Part shown: piece after piece, positions 43,499 through 55,019 of the stretch
Layout: each line of letters starts with the position of its first letter
Numbering within the stretch: the stretch's first letter is position 1
Assembly (NCBI GenBank): GCA_003290165.1
Contig: QNQO01008274.1
Location: forward strand, 1 to 64,000
Source: Berberis thunbergii
Taxonomy: Eukaryota > Streptophyta > Magnoliopsida > Ranunculales > Berberidaceae
DNA length: 64,000 nt
Direction of reading: 5' to 3'
Translations under genes and position numbers: made by a program
The notes under the pieces: model-generated
Seen by the model: the letters and a program-made list of their open reading frames with translations, nothing else
Database searches by the model: none
Told to the model about the DNA's origin: nothing

Positions 43499-45985
43499 CT
43501 AATCAGGAGAACGTACAGAAACGGAAGAGTTAAGCCTAGGGAGAGAAGGGACAGAAGTTGCGTCTATATGCGCTTCAACCTGGATGTTAGGGATCAAACT
43601 ATCCTCTTTTCCCAATGACTCAGAAGTAACAGACAAGTCCACATATGACATCTTCTTATAACGGCTAAGATACCACTCGGATGCTACTTTTTCATCAGTG
43701 CTAACAGCTCCAGCCGGCCATGAACAACCCAACGGAACTCACATTTACCTTGTTCCTAGAGAAGCTCTTCCTCTCGCACCTTTGCATCAATAAGGTCACA
43801 CTCCAGTAGCTCCAACTTGACAGTTAGCGCATCGATCTGAGACTACTCTGTGGTCAGATTGTTCTTCACAGCATAGAGTTCATGCCATCCCAGTTTGAGT
43901 TGGTCCTCGGCCTTCCTCTCCTATCGAGCATAGAACTCCATATCGGATTCCAACTGTTGCTTCTCAGCAACCCAGTCAGCTTCCTTCAAAGCACTTTCTT
44001 CAGCAAAAGACTGCATCTCAGGATGCACTTTAGCCACATCTTCCTAAAAAACCTCGACCTCTAGGCAGAATCGGCTCAGTTCCTTGGACACCGCCTCGGT
44101 CAGATTGCACTCAAGGTTCTCTAGACGAGCCCTCTAAGTTCGGCGGCACAGTTGATTGATCCAACCGCATCTCTTCGGCCTGCTTCTTAAGCTACTCAGT
44201 TTCATGGAGCGCATCAGAATACAACGTCTGGACGTGCGAGAATACACACTCAAAAATATATACTCTCTCACAAGTCGCCTCTACTTCCATCCCAGCAAGG
44301 GTCACGAGGCTCATATCTGACATACCTAGGATAAGATACTTCAAACCCATATCCACACACTTTTCCAGGATATCCTCTTCGAGTTTTGGAGCGTGGTCCA
44401 TCATCCAACTGTGATGCTTGCTTATATGCTTCCTCGAAGCATACTCAACATCCATTTATTGGTGCCAGACATGTGAGCTCATCTTCATCAAGTTTGGTGC
44501 AAACAGACTTATCCGTTCATCAAGATGAAGCTTCCTCTGATCAAGAACTATGCCAGGGTCGCCCTTTATAGTAACCACACCTCAAGCTCTCCTCTGTGGC
44601 TCTTCTCTTGTCAAGAACAACTTACCCTTTATTACGCGAGACGACTCAACAGGATCTGAAGGTAGATGAGGGATCGAAGTATCCATTGAACCTTCCAATA
44701 GTTCTAGTTGTGGCCTAGAATGAGACGATGAGTAATGCGAACTACAAGAGACAGGGTCGGTACCACGATCACTTTCAAGCGAGTCAACGGTGGGGTGATC
44801 AGATTCCACCACCTCTGGGAAATTTTCAACAGAACCCTCTACAGGAGCAGCCCCATGTGAATCGGTGCCAACAGAAGCCGCCATTGTAACCCGCACCAGA
44901 TGGTCATGCAGAGCTTCAACCTGCGCGTCACTAAGGTTCGACCTATTAGCAACTCCTACCAACCGTAAATAATCTTCTCCAAGCCAAGAGAATTAGTTTC
45001 CACCTCAACAGGCCTAGCGAACTCACGTTCCTCTCTCACCATAGCGGGTCATGCCGAAAATGGCTCAGCCTTAATGCGAGGCTTCTTCCTCACAAAGGAG
45101 CAAATGTCTCAGATGGATCCTCCACATCAAATAGAATGGGAGTCTTGGCCCTAGTAGCCTTCCTCTTCGTGGAAAGGGTCACATCTTCTAGCTTAATGCG
45201 CGACTCTCGATACAGAGTGGGGGCGACAACCAATTGTTCCATAACCCACTACGGACGAAATTGGAAACTCTTATGATATCAACTGCCTCTCTTTTTGCCA
45301 TAACGCGGAATGTCTCCATGGTGGTTTGCTCCTCTAAGGTAAGGGGAGCAGTGGGAAACCTTCCTGCAGGAAAACACAAACAATGATCACTCACCCCACT
45401 ATCAAGCACATCAAAGTCACAGGAATGGAGTTGAACTTACGAAGCAGCCTAAACCATCACTCAAGTAGACGACCCTTGCATCGGAAATATTTTGAATCAG
45501 CAAGGGCCAGAAAGTAATAATAATACCAGAACTTGAAATCATTCGACAGGTTAACGAAGCAATTTGGCGCCTTCATCTTGCAAACAAGATTGTTCTACAG
45601 TCGAGGAGCGGTCAACAACTGAATCATTCCCGGGGTCACACTAACACCGACCTCCTTAGCACTTAACAGAATCATGAGAATGATCATGTATCCGTTGGGT
45701 CCCAACTGAGCCGGAAGAATCCCCAAGAAATCCAAGAACTCCCAAATCATGCCCAAAACCGAGAACACACACTCTAGTTTGAAGCATCCCTTTTTTGTAA
45801 ACAGATGAAACCGCCTGGAGGCGACATTGGCATTTGGTCGCCCATCAAAAGATACAATGGCAAGTCTTTAGGAACTCCAAACTTTGTACAAATTTTAGCG
45901 AAACCAGGCTTGAACAACAACTGTCTTCAAAAAACTCTAGGCCGTTAGCCAGAACAACATCATCAAGAAGGTTTTCTTGAGCCAT
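43499..45985 (-). pseudogene. Element D antisense gene (PAQxxPN family, intron-containing), broken
   Basis: It starts MAQENLLDDVVLANGLEFFE at 45985, matching MAGQNRLSDELF of element E. The PAQLGPNGY motif follows (about 45700). An intron lies at 45440-45364, after which RFPTAPLTLEEQTTMETF (45188-45409) begins. MVGVANRSNLSDAQVEALHD (44582-44962) matches MVGVEDVTKLSTKQ of E. A long coiled-coil region (43750-44455) follows, and the end is near 43499 with MSYVDLSVTSESLG. Stops and frameshifts split it. The strand is opposite to D gag. The function is not known. Confidence 0.74.
45364..45440 (-). other. Predicted 77-bp intron in the element D antisense gene
   Basis: Minus strand: donor GTAAGTTCAAC at 45440 and acceptor TTTTCCTGCAG ending at 45364. 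The next exon starts GAAGGTTTCCCACTGCTCC. Same position in the protein as the introns of E and F. Confidence 0.72.
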
Positions 45986-46065
45986 GAAGAAGACGAACGA
46001 ACCTTTTAGAACAATATCTTCAAAAGCAAGCAAAACAGAAAGGTCAATCTTAACACTGCGGATGA

Positions 46066-46074
46066 CTTATATAG
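46066..46074 (-). promoter_or_regulatory. TATA box upstream of the element D antisense gene
   Basis: The minus strand reads CTATATAAG, 83-89 bp upstream of the start codon at 45985 and outside the LTR. Confidence 0.6.
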
Positions 46075-46235
46075 AAGATTGGTTCCTGCATCTTTTCTTC
46101 CAAACCAATGCACGCCCAATTAATTGGGCATGCGGCTCAAGCAACGATTTAGACTCAATCATCATGAGTGTTGCATCCCTTCAAGAGATGACTTAGCGAA
46201 CCGATGTGATGATCCACTAACTCAAAGGGAGTAGC

Positions 46236-46881
46236 TGATGATACATAAAAATGGCCACACTCTTAAGCCAAACACATGTCATGATGATCTCGAGGAACTA
46301 CGAGCCCAAGCATCAACCCAACACAGATCCAGCCCAAACGGATCTAAGCCAGCTCAACTTGAGTCCACCAAGTGGACCCACACTCTCACAGCATGCTAAG
46401 CTCACATGTCTCACAATCATCCTCAATACTTAGGCAAGTATATCGAGGATTAGCTTCGGATGGGCAACTACAACTGCTCTCTGCAAACACCAACGTATCT
46501 TTCACACAGAGAAACTCCCTTCTACGGATTGCTCTTGGTTTGGAAATTATTTCCCGCGTCTCTAGGAGTGCAGACCTAACATAGAACTTCCTTCCTAAGA
46601 CACGACTCTTAATTAGAGAGTGATCTCCATGAAGATCTCCTCCGTAAACTACGCCTATGATGGCTTGGTTGAACCAGGACTGCTTGCACTATAAATACGA
46701 CATGAGGTTGGTAAGCTAAGGTATGCTACAAATTCCCTATTACAGCATTACACCTTCCTCATATCCCTTTCTGACATTGAAGTGCCATCGGCCACCCCAT
46801 GGTGGTTTGTGGTTCACGTACGTTACTTGTGTAGGTCAGCAAGAACAAAGTCGAAGCAGGGAGCAAAAATCAACTGCATCA
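46236..46881 (+). repeat. 3' LTR of element D (646 bp)
   Basis: It runs TGATGATACATAAAAATGG to CAACTGCATCA and contains a TATA box (ACTATAAATACG, about 46688-46699). The polypurine tract precedes it, and CAATC follows as the target duplication. Confidence 0.9.
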
Positions 46882-48280
46882 CAATCAAAGTAAAAACTAG
46901 TTTCTCCAGGGCCTGGTAGTTTTTCTCTACATTTGCGAGCGTTTTCTTGATGTAATATATTGGTTTTGTGTGTTTTGTTTCTTCCCGTATCAGTGACAAA
47001 CTCACCACGTTGTCGATACGGATAAATATAGGTACAGTGTTTCCTCCGTGCTTAGTTTTGATAATAGTTTTGAGCTCTCCATATACGCTTTCAATCTCTG
47101 GAAATATTTTTTGCACTCTTCATTCCGTTTGAATGTATTGTTTCCTTTGAAGATCTTGAAGAAGAGTAGACATTTGTCTGATGACTTGGAAATGAATCTG
47201 TTTTAAAGTTGTTATCTCGCCGTTAAGACTTTGTATGCCCATCATGTTCGTTGGTGACTGCATGTTGAGGAGTTCATGTATCTATTTTGGACTAGCTTCG
47301 ATTCCTTTTTGGTTGACCATGTATCCAAGGAACTTCCCTAACTCTACTCCAAATGTTCATTTCTCTGGGTTCAACTTCATTTTGTACCTCCGGAGCTATG
47401 AGAAGGCATGTTCGAGGTCTTTGATATGGTTTGTTCTGTGTGAGCTTTTGATTAATATGTCATCAAAGTATACCTCCATGATTTTACTGATCTGGTCTTT
47501 GAACATTGTGTTGACTAGCAGTTGGTACGTAGCTCCTACGTTCTTAAGTCCTAACGGCATCACCCGATAATAGTATGTGTCTCTCTCCATTGTAAAAAAA
47601 CATATTTTCTTGGTCAAGGGGTACATTTGCATTTGGTTGTACCCGGAATATGCATCCATGAAGATTAGGAGTTTGTGTTCGGCATTAGCATCCACTATCT
47701 GGTCTATGCGTGGAGCCAGAACTGTCTTTCGAGTATGTTTTGGTTAGATCAATGTAATACACACATACTCTCCACTTGTCATTTTTCTTCTTCACCAACA
47801 CTGTGTTAGCTAGCAAGTTTGGGTAGTGAGATTCTCTGATCATTCCTGCATTTATCAGATGGTGCACTTCTCGTTTATTGCCTCATTGCGTTCAGGGGCT
47901 ATGGGTTTTCTTTTTTGCCGGATCGACTTTTTCCTTGGAATGACTTACAATTTGTGAGTGATGACAAACGAGCCCGTTCCCACTATATCTTTCAACATCC
48001 AGAAGAAAATGTCCTAATTATCCTTTAGCAATTGAACCAACTTCTAGACTAGTTCTAGGTGCATTTTGGTGCCACTCCAAACTTCTTTGTCTTCCCCATC
48101 GCCCAATTAGACCGTTGTCGTTTCAATTTCTGGTTGTCTAGTGTTTGGTCAATCCCTTGGACCGGTTAGGGTTGTATTATCATCCATGAGATCGGGTTAT
48201 GCTTAACCAGATCACTGCAGTGGCTGTTCTAGTCGATGCGGCAGTTTATTTGTGTGGAGCTTTAATCATTACATAATGAC
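46882..48280 (-). pseudogene. Element C reverse transcriptase and RNase H, upstream part
   Basis: Reading minus from about 48190: a pre-RT linker; MHHLINAGMIRESHYPNLLANTVLVKKKN (47685-47867); then LLIFMDAYSGYNQMQMY with a catalytic Asp, MPLGLKNVGATYQLLVN and EVYFDDILIKS carrying the YxDD catalytic box (47396-47695). RNase H follows (46882-47116) with EETKHTKPIYYIKKTLANVEKNYQALEKL, cut by element D. Apart from frame breaks the RT key residues are present, unlike in B. Confidence 0.87.
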
Positions 48281-48800
48281 ATTCGCGCGTAGCTAGCTGA
48301 TCTCCTTTGATTGTTCCGATGTCATTGTCAGTGTGATACTTCAAGCATTAGTGCATGGCAGTAGATATCGCACCCATCTTATGTATCCAAGGCCTTCGAG
48401 AAGCGTATTGTATGTGGATGGAGCGTCAACTACAAGGAAATTTTTCAACAAGACTCATTGTCTCCCTGGTCATCCCATTTCCACTAGCAATTGGATCATT
48501 CTGATTGCTCGACGTTGTTCTCCCCTAAAACCCACCATTGGTTGATTGTTGGGTTAAAACGGTTCCTTGGTGAATCGCATCCTGCCAAATGACGTTAAGT
48601 ACAGAAGGTTAGCCGAGCTGCCTGTGTCAACTAGTACTCTTTTGATTTCCCATCTGGCTATTAATACTGAGATTACTAAGGCGTCATTATGTGGGAAATT
48701 GACTCATGCGTCCTCGTTGGAGATTGTCAGAGTTATCTGCGTCATTCTCGTTCGTCGTGCAAAAGGTTCCTGGTATCTAATTTTTGCTCGTAAGACCCGG
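48281..48800 (-). pseudogene. Element C aspartic protease
   Basis: The minus strand reads FPHNDALVISVLIARWEIKRVLVDTGSSANLLYL, with the intact DTG active site, followed by a VGFRGEQ-like segment and a degraded DAPSTYN..LG stretch. Stops occur after the first third. It is the counterpart of 25728-26192 in B. Confidence 0.78.
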
Positions 48801-49109
48801 ATTCATCGCTTTCAAGATTGATTGGATAACTCTTCTTCTTCGACTGTGCCATGCAGGACGTATATTAGCTCCCTCAATTGTTCTTCTGTCGCGGTTTTTC
48901 TTCTATTGGGCCCCTCAGCCTAATGAACTCTCCAAGTCTTCTTTTTTATGTGGTGCTTGATTTTGTCTTTTAAGTTGTAGCAGTCCGCGGTATCAAGCCT
49001 GTAGTCGTCATGGAAGGATTTATGCTTTCACTTCGCCTGTCTAGATTTCATCTCATTTGAGCAGCCATCTAACGTTTTCCCACTTTGCTATGGTCTTGAG
49101 TACCTCAAC

Positions 49110-50306
49110 TCAATTTGTTTTCAAAATCGTGAACGATTTGCCCATTGGTTGCTCGTGTTTGGATCTTTCGGGTTGTAGTTTTCCAAGCTTTCGTTGATCA
49201 AATTCAGAATTGCCTTCAGTTTGATGTCTTTTTGGTTGGTTGTTTTCTTCACTAGGCTTGTTGTTCTTTCGTCCTTCTCGGTCAGATGAAGAGTGTCTCT
49301 TTTCTGACTCGTCTATCTTCTTGGCTATAATGATCTCCTCGAAGATGATGTGTTTTTGAATAGTTTTCAATAGAATCGTCATGTTCTTTGGGGGATCCAA
49401 GTTCAGAACATCGAACAAGAGGCCTCTCTTCAGTATGGTGGTGAAAGTAGTTGTGGTCGTGTCGTTGCTGCATCCGTCGATCATTTTTAACTCATTAGTA
49501 AAATGAGTAACGTATTCTCTTATTGTCTCCTTAGGTTTCTGTTTGATGTGGAGCAAGTAGTGCGACTCCTTTCTCATCCATTGACTACTGACAAACCTTG
49601 TGATGAAGGTTGTGGCTAGTGCCTGGAAAGAGTTTATTGATCTTGATTGTAAGTTGTTGAATCAGCTCATTGCTGCGGAAGTGAGATTGGTCGAAAACGT
49701 TTTACATAAGATAGACTATGTGCTTTCTTAAAATGCCATCATGTGATGAAAGCGTCGCAAATTGTCTGTCGGGTCAGTGGTGCCATCATATACTTTAAAC
49801 TTCAGTGGGGGTGAACTTTGTTGGTATGGGAGTCACCATAAGTGTGTCCGAGAATGGAGGTCTAGCTAGTTCGTACAGTATATTAGGGTCCGTGATTCCA
49901 ATCTTGAACGGGATTCCAGCAAGAGTCTCGCCGCTTTGTGGGCTCCCCTTTTTAAGTGGTGCACTATTTTCGAGATTTACCTGTTGAGGTTCTGTAAGAA
50001 CTTCATTAGCTAGGTTTTGTTGGAGCAGTGTTTGGATGGGGTCGGCGGACTAAGCATGTTCCTACGTGACTTTTCCACCGCTTTGATTATACGTTCCATC
50101 TGGACCATGAGTACACGAGGGTTCATGGTAGCGCCTCTAGGTGTCTGGTATGTTTGAGCCACTTCGTGCTGTGACTCTCTATTGTAGGGCATGGTCATCC
50201 CAACGTTCGTCGTTGGATCTGTGATGTGCGCTATTGGCAGCGCAGTTTCACCGGTGGAAGGATAATCTTTATTGTAGTCGGGTTGAGGGTCTATAAAATG
50301 TGCCAT
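49110..50306 (-). pseudogene. Element C gag
   Basis: The N-terminal piece (50010-50306) starts MAHFIDPQPDYNKD and includes NPRVLMVQMERIIKAVEKS. The central retrotransposon gag domain follows, partly frame-shifted (about 49560-49810). A 155-codon open piece (49110-49577) holds KESHYLLHIKQKPKETIREY, LNLDPPKNMTILLKTIQ and the basic segment QPKRHQTEGNSEFDQRKLG. The zinc knuckle should lie at about 48950-49020 but reads poorly. This copy shows what is missing from B gag. Confidence 0.82.
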
Positions 50307-50393
50307 TTTGTTCTGAGAGCGCTTTCAGTCGTCGATCAAAACTTAGAGAAATTTGTTGCTATGGATACTTTTCTTGAAAGGAAAACTTGTCGT

Positions 50394-50414
50394 TCCTCAC
50401 GAACGACGCCAAAC
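50394..50414 (-). other. Element C primer-binding site
   Basis: The minus strand reads GTTTGGCGTCGTTCGTGAGG next to the 5' LTR, of the same type as in B, D and E. Confidence 0.75.
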
Positions 50415-50936
50415 TGATGCTCCAAAAATCCAGCCTCCAATAAGTAAAACCTACAAAACAACTGTTAGATTGCCAAAGACCACCTTTTTGGTGACCAAAG
50501 GCACTCCGATACTTAAGTTAGTAACTCAATGGAGATGGAAATAAAACTAGATAGAACTTAGTTAAAATTGCATACCTTTGTCGAATGTTCCCTTTAGCTT
50601 TTATAATGGTAATAGTTAAGCATGTGAGGCCCAACGAGATGAGGGGTTCTCTGTAACAGTCACCTTTTTTATGAGGATATGTCCGTGTAGGTGTAACTCC
50701 CACCACAACTCTTTTTCTATATAATGTTCATTTTCCTTGATAGAGAACTTCATCGTCCCTGGATTTGGGCCTCAGACTATGATTTATTCTAACGGGCTCT
50801 GTTTAGGCTTTCTTTGACAAGATTTTCCCTTTTGGGGCTTTACACATCGGCCTCTTCTTGGGATACTTGCACCTCGTGATGGACAATTTTTTCCACGTGT
50901 ACGGCTACTATGTCGGTCTTATTTGATGTATCGTCA
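50415..50936 (-). repeat. 5' LTR of element C (522 bp)
   Basis: TGATGCTCCAAAAATCC to TGTATCGTCA in plus coordinates, paired with 32382-32920. Confidence 0.88.
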
Positions 50937-51019
50937 AAAGGTGTACTAAATTTCATCCTGTATTTGCAAATCTCTATGACATTATATTTCTATCTCAAAA
51001 TAAGTATGCTCATGGTATT

Positions 51020-51687
51020 TGATGCAATCGATTTTTGCTCTCTGCTTTGACCTTGACCTGCACAACGAATGCACGTGAGCCACAGACCACCATTGTGGTG
51101 GCCGATGACACTTCGATGCTAAAGTCAGACATGGATCTGAGAAAGGAATAATGACGTAAATAGAGAATTTGTAGCGTACCTTAGCTTACCAACCTCATGT
51201 CTTATTTATAGTGCTGAAATTCTGGTTCGACCAAGCTATCGGTGGCATAATTTAGGGAAGAAGATCTTCATGGAGATCCTTCTCTAATTAGGAGTTGTGA
51301 TGTGAAGGGGAGTTTCCATGTTAGCCTTGTGCTTCTAGATACGCAGGATATAGTTCCTAATTAGAGAGTAGTCCATAGGTAAAAATTTCCTTGTGCGATA
51401 TATATTCTGGTATTTGCTTCCTAATTAGAAGTAAAATGTTGTCTTGCCTGTACGAAGCTAATCCTCGAGATATTTGCCTTAGTAAGGCTTACAGGTATTG
51501 AAGATAGCTATGAGACGAGTGGGTTTAGAAGGCTGTAATGATTTGGGTCCGTCTGGCAAACTGCATTGTGCTGGCTTAGAGCCGCTTGGGCCGGATCAGT
51601 GTTAGGCTGACGTTTGGGCCTATTATTTCTCGAGATCATCATGACACGTGTATGGTGTAGAAGATATACCGTTTTGGTGTATCATCA
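51020..51687 (-). repeat. 3' LTR of element F (668 bp)
   Basis: TGATGCAATCG to GTATCATCA in plus coordinates, related to the D and E LTRs, including a TATA box on the minus strand (ACTATAAATAAG, about 51205-51216). ACTACTCCCC (51688-51697) is the polypurine-tract complement. No partner LTR is in the window. Confidence 0.85.
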
Positions 51688-51950
51688 ACTACTCCCCTCG
51701 AGTTAGTGGGCCATCGCATCAGTTCACTAAGTCACTTTTTGAAAAGATACGCCGCTCATGATGATCGAGTTTGAATCGTTGCTTGAGCCGCATGCTTCGT
51801 TAATTAAGTGTGTGTCGGTTCAATGGAAAAGATGTGGGAAACTGATCCCTATTTAGATCTTCCTTTCTGTGGAGATTGACTCTTCCATTTATCTATTTTT
51901 AGAGATTCTGTTTTGTTCGTCTTTTGATTGAAAGCTTGTTCACCTTTTTC

Positions 51951-52690
51951 ACAGCTCACCAAAACCATCTTGATGATGAGACTTGGCCAAGGGCCTCCAG
52001 CTTTTTGAAGATAAGTCAATTTCTGAGCAGGGCTTTGGCGAAGTCTGAAAGTCGTTTGAGGTCCCTGAGGACATGATATTCTATGCTTTGAAGGATGATA
52101 TGACGCCGATGTTTCCTCCGAAAGGGTTCGTCTGTTTACACCGCGAAATACTTCGAACTAGAGTCTGTTTTCCTATTCTTGACAAGATTTAGGTATCCTT
52201 GGATTTCCTTGGAGTCCCTCCTGCCCAGTTGGCACCCAATGAATAAAGGATCATCCTTCATATTTTGATGAGAGCGATGGATGTTGGCGTCCACGTGACT
52301 CTGCGGGTGATTCAGTTGTTGACTTCTCCTTGGCTAAATGATCATGTCGTTTGCAAGATGACATCGTGGCCTGCTTCGAGAAGTTGCAAGATGATTCCAA
52401 GTTCTGGCAGAAATATTGTTTTTTGGCTCCTTCGGATTCGAAGTACTTCAAGTTCAATGGTCGTCCGCTTGAGTGGGAGTTCAGGCCACTTCGTAAGTAC
52501 AACTTCATCCTTTGATTTTATTGTGTTGGTTGTATACTGATCATGCACATGTTTCTTTGTAGGGAGGTTCCCCACCACTCTTCTTTCTCCAAAGGAGCAT
52601 GACATTATGAAGAAATTTTACGACATGCCCAAGATGAGTGTGGAGGAAGTCATATGCCCTACTAACTTCAGCCGTAGTCACTCTCAAGTT
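51951..52690 (+). pseudogene. Element F antisense gene, truncated
   Basis: It aligns with the element E antisense gene. The start codon has become ACA (51951), followed by AHQNHLDDE. Next come PPKGFVCLHREILRTR, VPPAQLAPNE and ILMRAMDVGVHVTLRV. The intron at 52493-52562 is kept. The next exon reads GRFPTTLLSPKEHD-like and the similarity stops near 52690. Everything that should follow (gag, protease, PBS, 5' LTR) is missing, so F is a 3' fragment. The stops are shared by no other copy. Confidence 0.72.
52493..52562 (+). other. Predicted 70-bp intron in the element F antisense gene
   Basis: Donor GTAAGTACAAC and acceptor TTTCTTTGTAG. Same protein position and length class as in D and E. Confidence 0.7.
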
Positions 52691-52699
52691 TTGGGAACT

Positions 52700-53732
52700 C
52701 AGATAGAGTACACTTATAAATGACTAGTGAGAAGCCACAAATCCCTTTGGTGTAAAGTTAACCAACACATAATTATCGAGCTTCAAAGTAATTACTATAT
52801 ACATGACTTACTACCTCAAAATTCATTAGAATTTCCATTTGATGAAACAACCAAGACAATGGATACTAACACAAATTATGACCTTTATTTTTTAAACTTA
52901 TCAAGGATATATGTGTCGACTGTGCAATGTTTAGCTCCCTTAAGTTTTCTAATTGTCCCATGTATCGAGTTGTAGACTAATGACTCCCAAACAATATGGC
53001 TTTAGAGCATTATGTGCAAAAAAAAAAACCCTATGGGTTTACTAACCCGAGTAAAAAAAACTATGAATCAAACTAACCACAACTCAACTTCAACATATGC
53101 AATGTCTACTCCCTTAAGTTTTCTAATTGACTCATTTATCAAGCTTCAGACCAATGACTCCTAACCCAGATGGTTTTAGGGTATTAGGTGTATAAGCACC
53201 CCTACGAGTTTACTAACTCGAGTAAAAAAGACTACAAAGCTAAACTAGTTTATTTATACATTAACATCATGCCAAGGTTACTCATCCAATAAATCTACCA
53301 ATTTATCCTGAGATATAAGCATGCATATTTGGTTTCACCTTTTCTTACCCCACACTATGTGCCAATTTCCATGTGCTAAATTTAAAGTGAAACAAGTGAA
53401 ATACTCACTAACCAAAAATCAATAGTACAAATTCAGATTTCCTAGACATATGATCATGTATTCACCATTTTAAACTTGCTAATGAATTTTGAATCAAAAC
53501 TAAAATTCAACAACACTCTAAAAACAATTAATCCATCATTGAGTTATACATAACCATGTCAAGACATTATTGCAACTTTTTTTTTAAATAAAAGAAATTC
53601 AGTTATACCTACAACTAATCATACAAATAGAAAAAAAAAAAAAAAAACTTTTCCACACTCTCAATCTAAATCTGACATTGTCCTCAATGTTAAAACACCC
53701 TGTTATAATGATGAGGGAGGGGAAAAAATAAA
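52700..53732. other. Non-coding sequence between element F and the Athila-type element
   Basis: AT-rich, with a direct duplication (see the repeat at 52918-53260). It may be the 3' untranslated part of the minus-strand Athila-type element. No LTR end was found. Confidence 0.45.
52918..53260. repeat. Tandem duplication of about 174 bp
   Basis: Both copies contain CCCTTAAGTTTTCTAATTG, TTTACTAACYCGAGTAAAAA and AGACYAATGACTCC, about 174 bp apart. Confidence 0.75.
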
Positions 53733-54980
53733 CTAACAACCAAGCAAAACATAATACGGAAATAATAAAAAGTAAGCAAGGAAGGGACTTAACTGAATTT
53801 CTATAACTCGTGAGAGCCTTAGCATACAGTTCTCCTCTGCACTTTGGGTTACCTCCCAACTAGTATTAAGTTTATAGTCTTCAGCTAGATTGTGTGACTC
53901 ATATGCCATGTACTCAACGGAATGGAGAGTCAAGTTCTCATCTCTAGGCTCAAAGCTCATCTCAATGTATGGTTTCACTCTGTGTCCATTCACTTTGGAT
54001 GTTAGATTTTTATTTTTGCTATTTTTGATGGCCCAGTAAGCTTTATGTTCCCATTCTACCGATAGGTGACATGTTTTCCCCAAAACCACCCTATATGGAG
54101 ACATGCCAATAGGGTCTTATAAGCAGTCCTATATATAGGCCCACAACAGATCATTCAATCATCGCGACCAATCTTTTATTTGAGTATTCACTGTCTTCTC
54201 TATGATTTTTTAATCTCTCTATTATTTATCTCCACATGACCACTAACTTGAGGATGATATGGAGTGCCAATCTCATGTGTAATCTCACAGTTTTTCCTCA
54301 AGGAATAAAAAAGGTTGGTTATTGAAATGGCTACCTCCGTCACTTATTATTGCCTTAGGTGTCCCAAACCAAGTAAATATGTTATCCTGAAAAAACTGCA
54401 CAACTTTGTGATCATTAGTCTTTTGAGGGGACAACCTTGACCCATTTAGACACATAATCCACACCCATCCAAATATATAAATAACCAAATGAGTTAGAAA
54501 ATGGACCCATGAAGGCAATACTCCACACATCAAAGAGTTCCACCGCAATAATGTTTTGCAGCGACATTTGATTCCTGGAGGAGATGTTTTCCTGTCTGTT
54601 AGTATCTAACGCAAGATCTGTAAAACGAAAAAGCATTTTAAAATATACTAGGCCAATAGAAAATAGATTGGAGTACCTTCAGTGTTGTTCTCTTGGCTCC
54701 AAAATGCCCGCCACGTGCAAACTGATGACAATGATGCAGGATACTCATATGTTCCTCCTCTTTACACACCTTTGAATGATCTAGTTAGGACAAAATTTGA
54801 ACAAATATGGCTCGTCCCAATGGTAGTACCTTGACATTGACATCAACCACTTCCTTTCCTGGCTAGACATCCCTGGAGGAAAAACTTTAGTAGTTATATA
54901 ATTAACAATATTTTCATACCAACGAAGTGGTACCTCTATTGTGAATAATTGCTTTTCCGGAGATGATTCACTCAAGGGAA
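53733..54980 (-). pseudogene. Athila-type integrase remnant
   Basis: Minus-strand pieces in order: VPLRWYENIVNYITTKVFPPGMSSQ and YYHWDEPYLFKFC (54781-54975, zinc-binding side); AFMGPFSNSFGYLYIWMGVDYVSKWVKVVPSKD and WFGTPKAIISDGGSHFNN (54285-54636, catalytic core with both Asp); and [27 protein letters not shown], then [11 protein letters not shown] (53733-54104). These match Athila-lineage Ty3/gypsy integrases. Part of the C-terminal region between AIK and VNG is missing. The frame is broken repeatedly. Confidence 0.85.
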
Positions 54981-55019
54981 GTTCATTCCCTTTATCATTA
55001 TGAAGTAACTAGGATAAGT

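Larger units (their letters stand above)
38637..46881 (+). mobile_element. Element D: Tat-type LTR retrotransposon lacking pol, plus strand, nested in element C
   Basis: LTRs at 38637-39299 (5') and 46236-46881 (3'), flanked by CGATC (38632-38636) and CAATC (46882-46886), a 5-bp duplication with one CpG-type mismatch. Plus-strand order: LTR, PBS, gag, protease, an array of about 128-bp repeats, minus-strand antisense gene, polypurine tract (AAAGGGAGTAGC, 46224-46235), LTR. There is no RT, RNase H or integrase, so it is non-autonomous. Its LTR and layout match element E. Length 8245 bp. Confidence 0.9.
32382..50936 (-). mobile_element. Element C: Tat-lineage Ty3/gypsy LTR retrotransposon, split by element D and a hAT-like insertion
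   Basis: 3' LTR 32382-32920 and 5' LTR 50415-50936. Minus-strand order: LTR, PBS, gag, protease, RT, RNase H, [element D], rest of RNase H, archaeal-type RNase H, integrase. A plus-strand antisense gene (33237-36264) lies next to the 3' LTR. LTRs and coding parts are close relatives of element B. No clear 5-bp target duplication was found (TAAAT against AAAGG). Removing the nested insertions leaves about 9.6 kb. Confidence 0.88.

Noticed and set aside
32377..50941. Target-site duplication for element C
   Set aside because: TAAAT on the left and AAAGG on the right do not match, so none is claimed; one end may have been altered after insertion.
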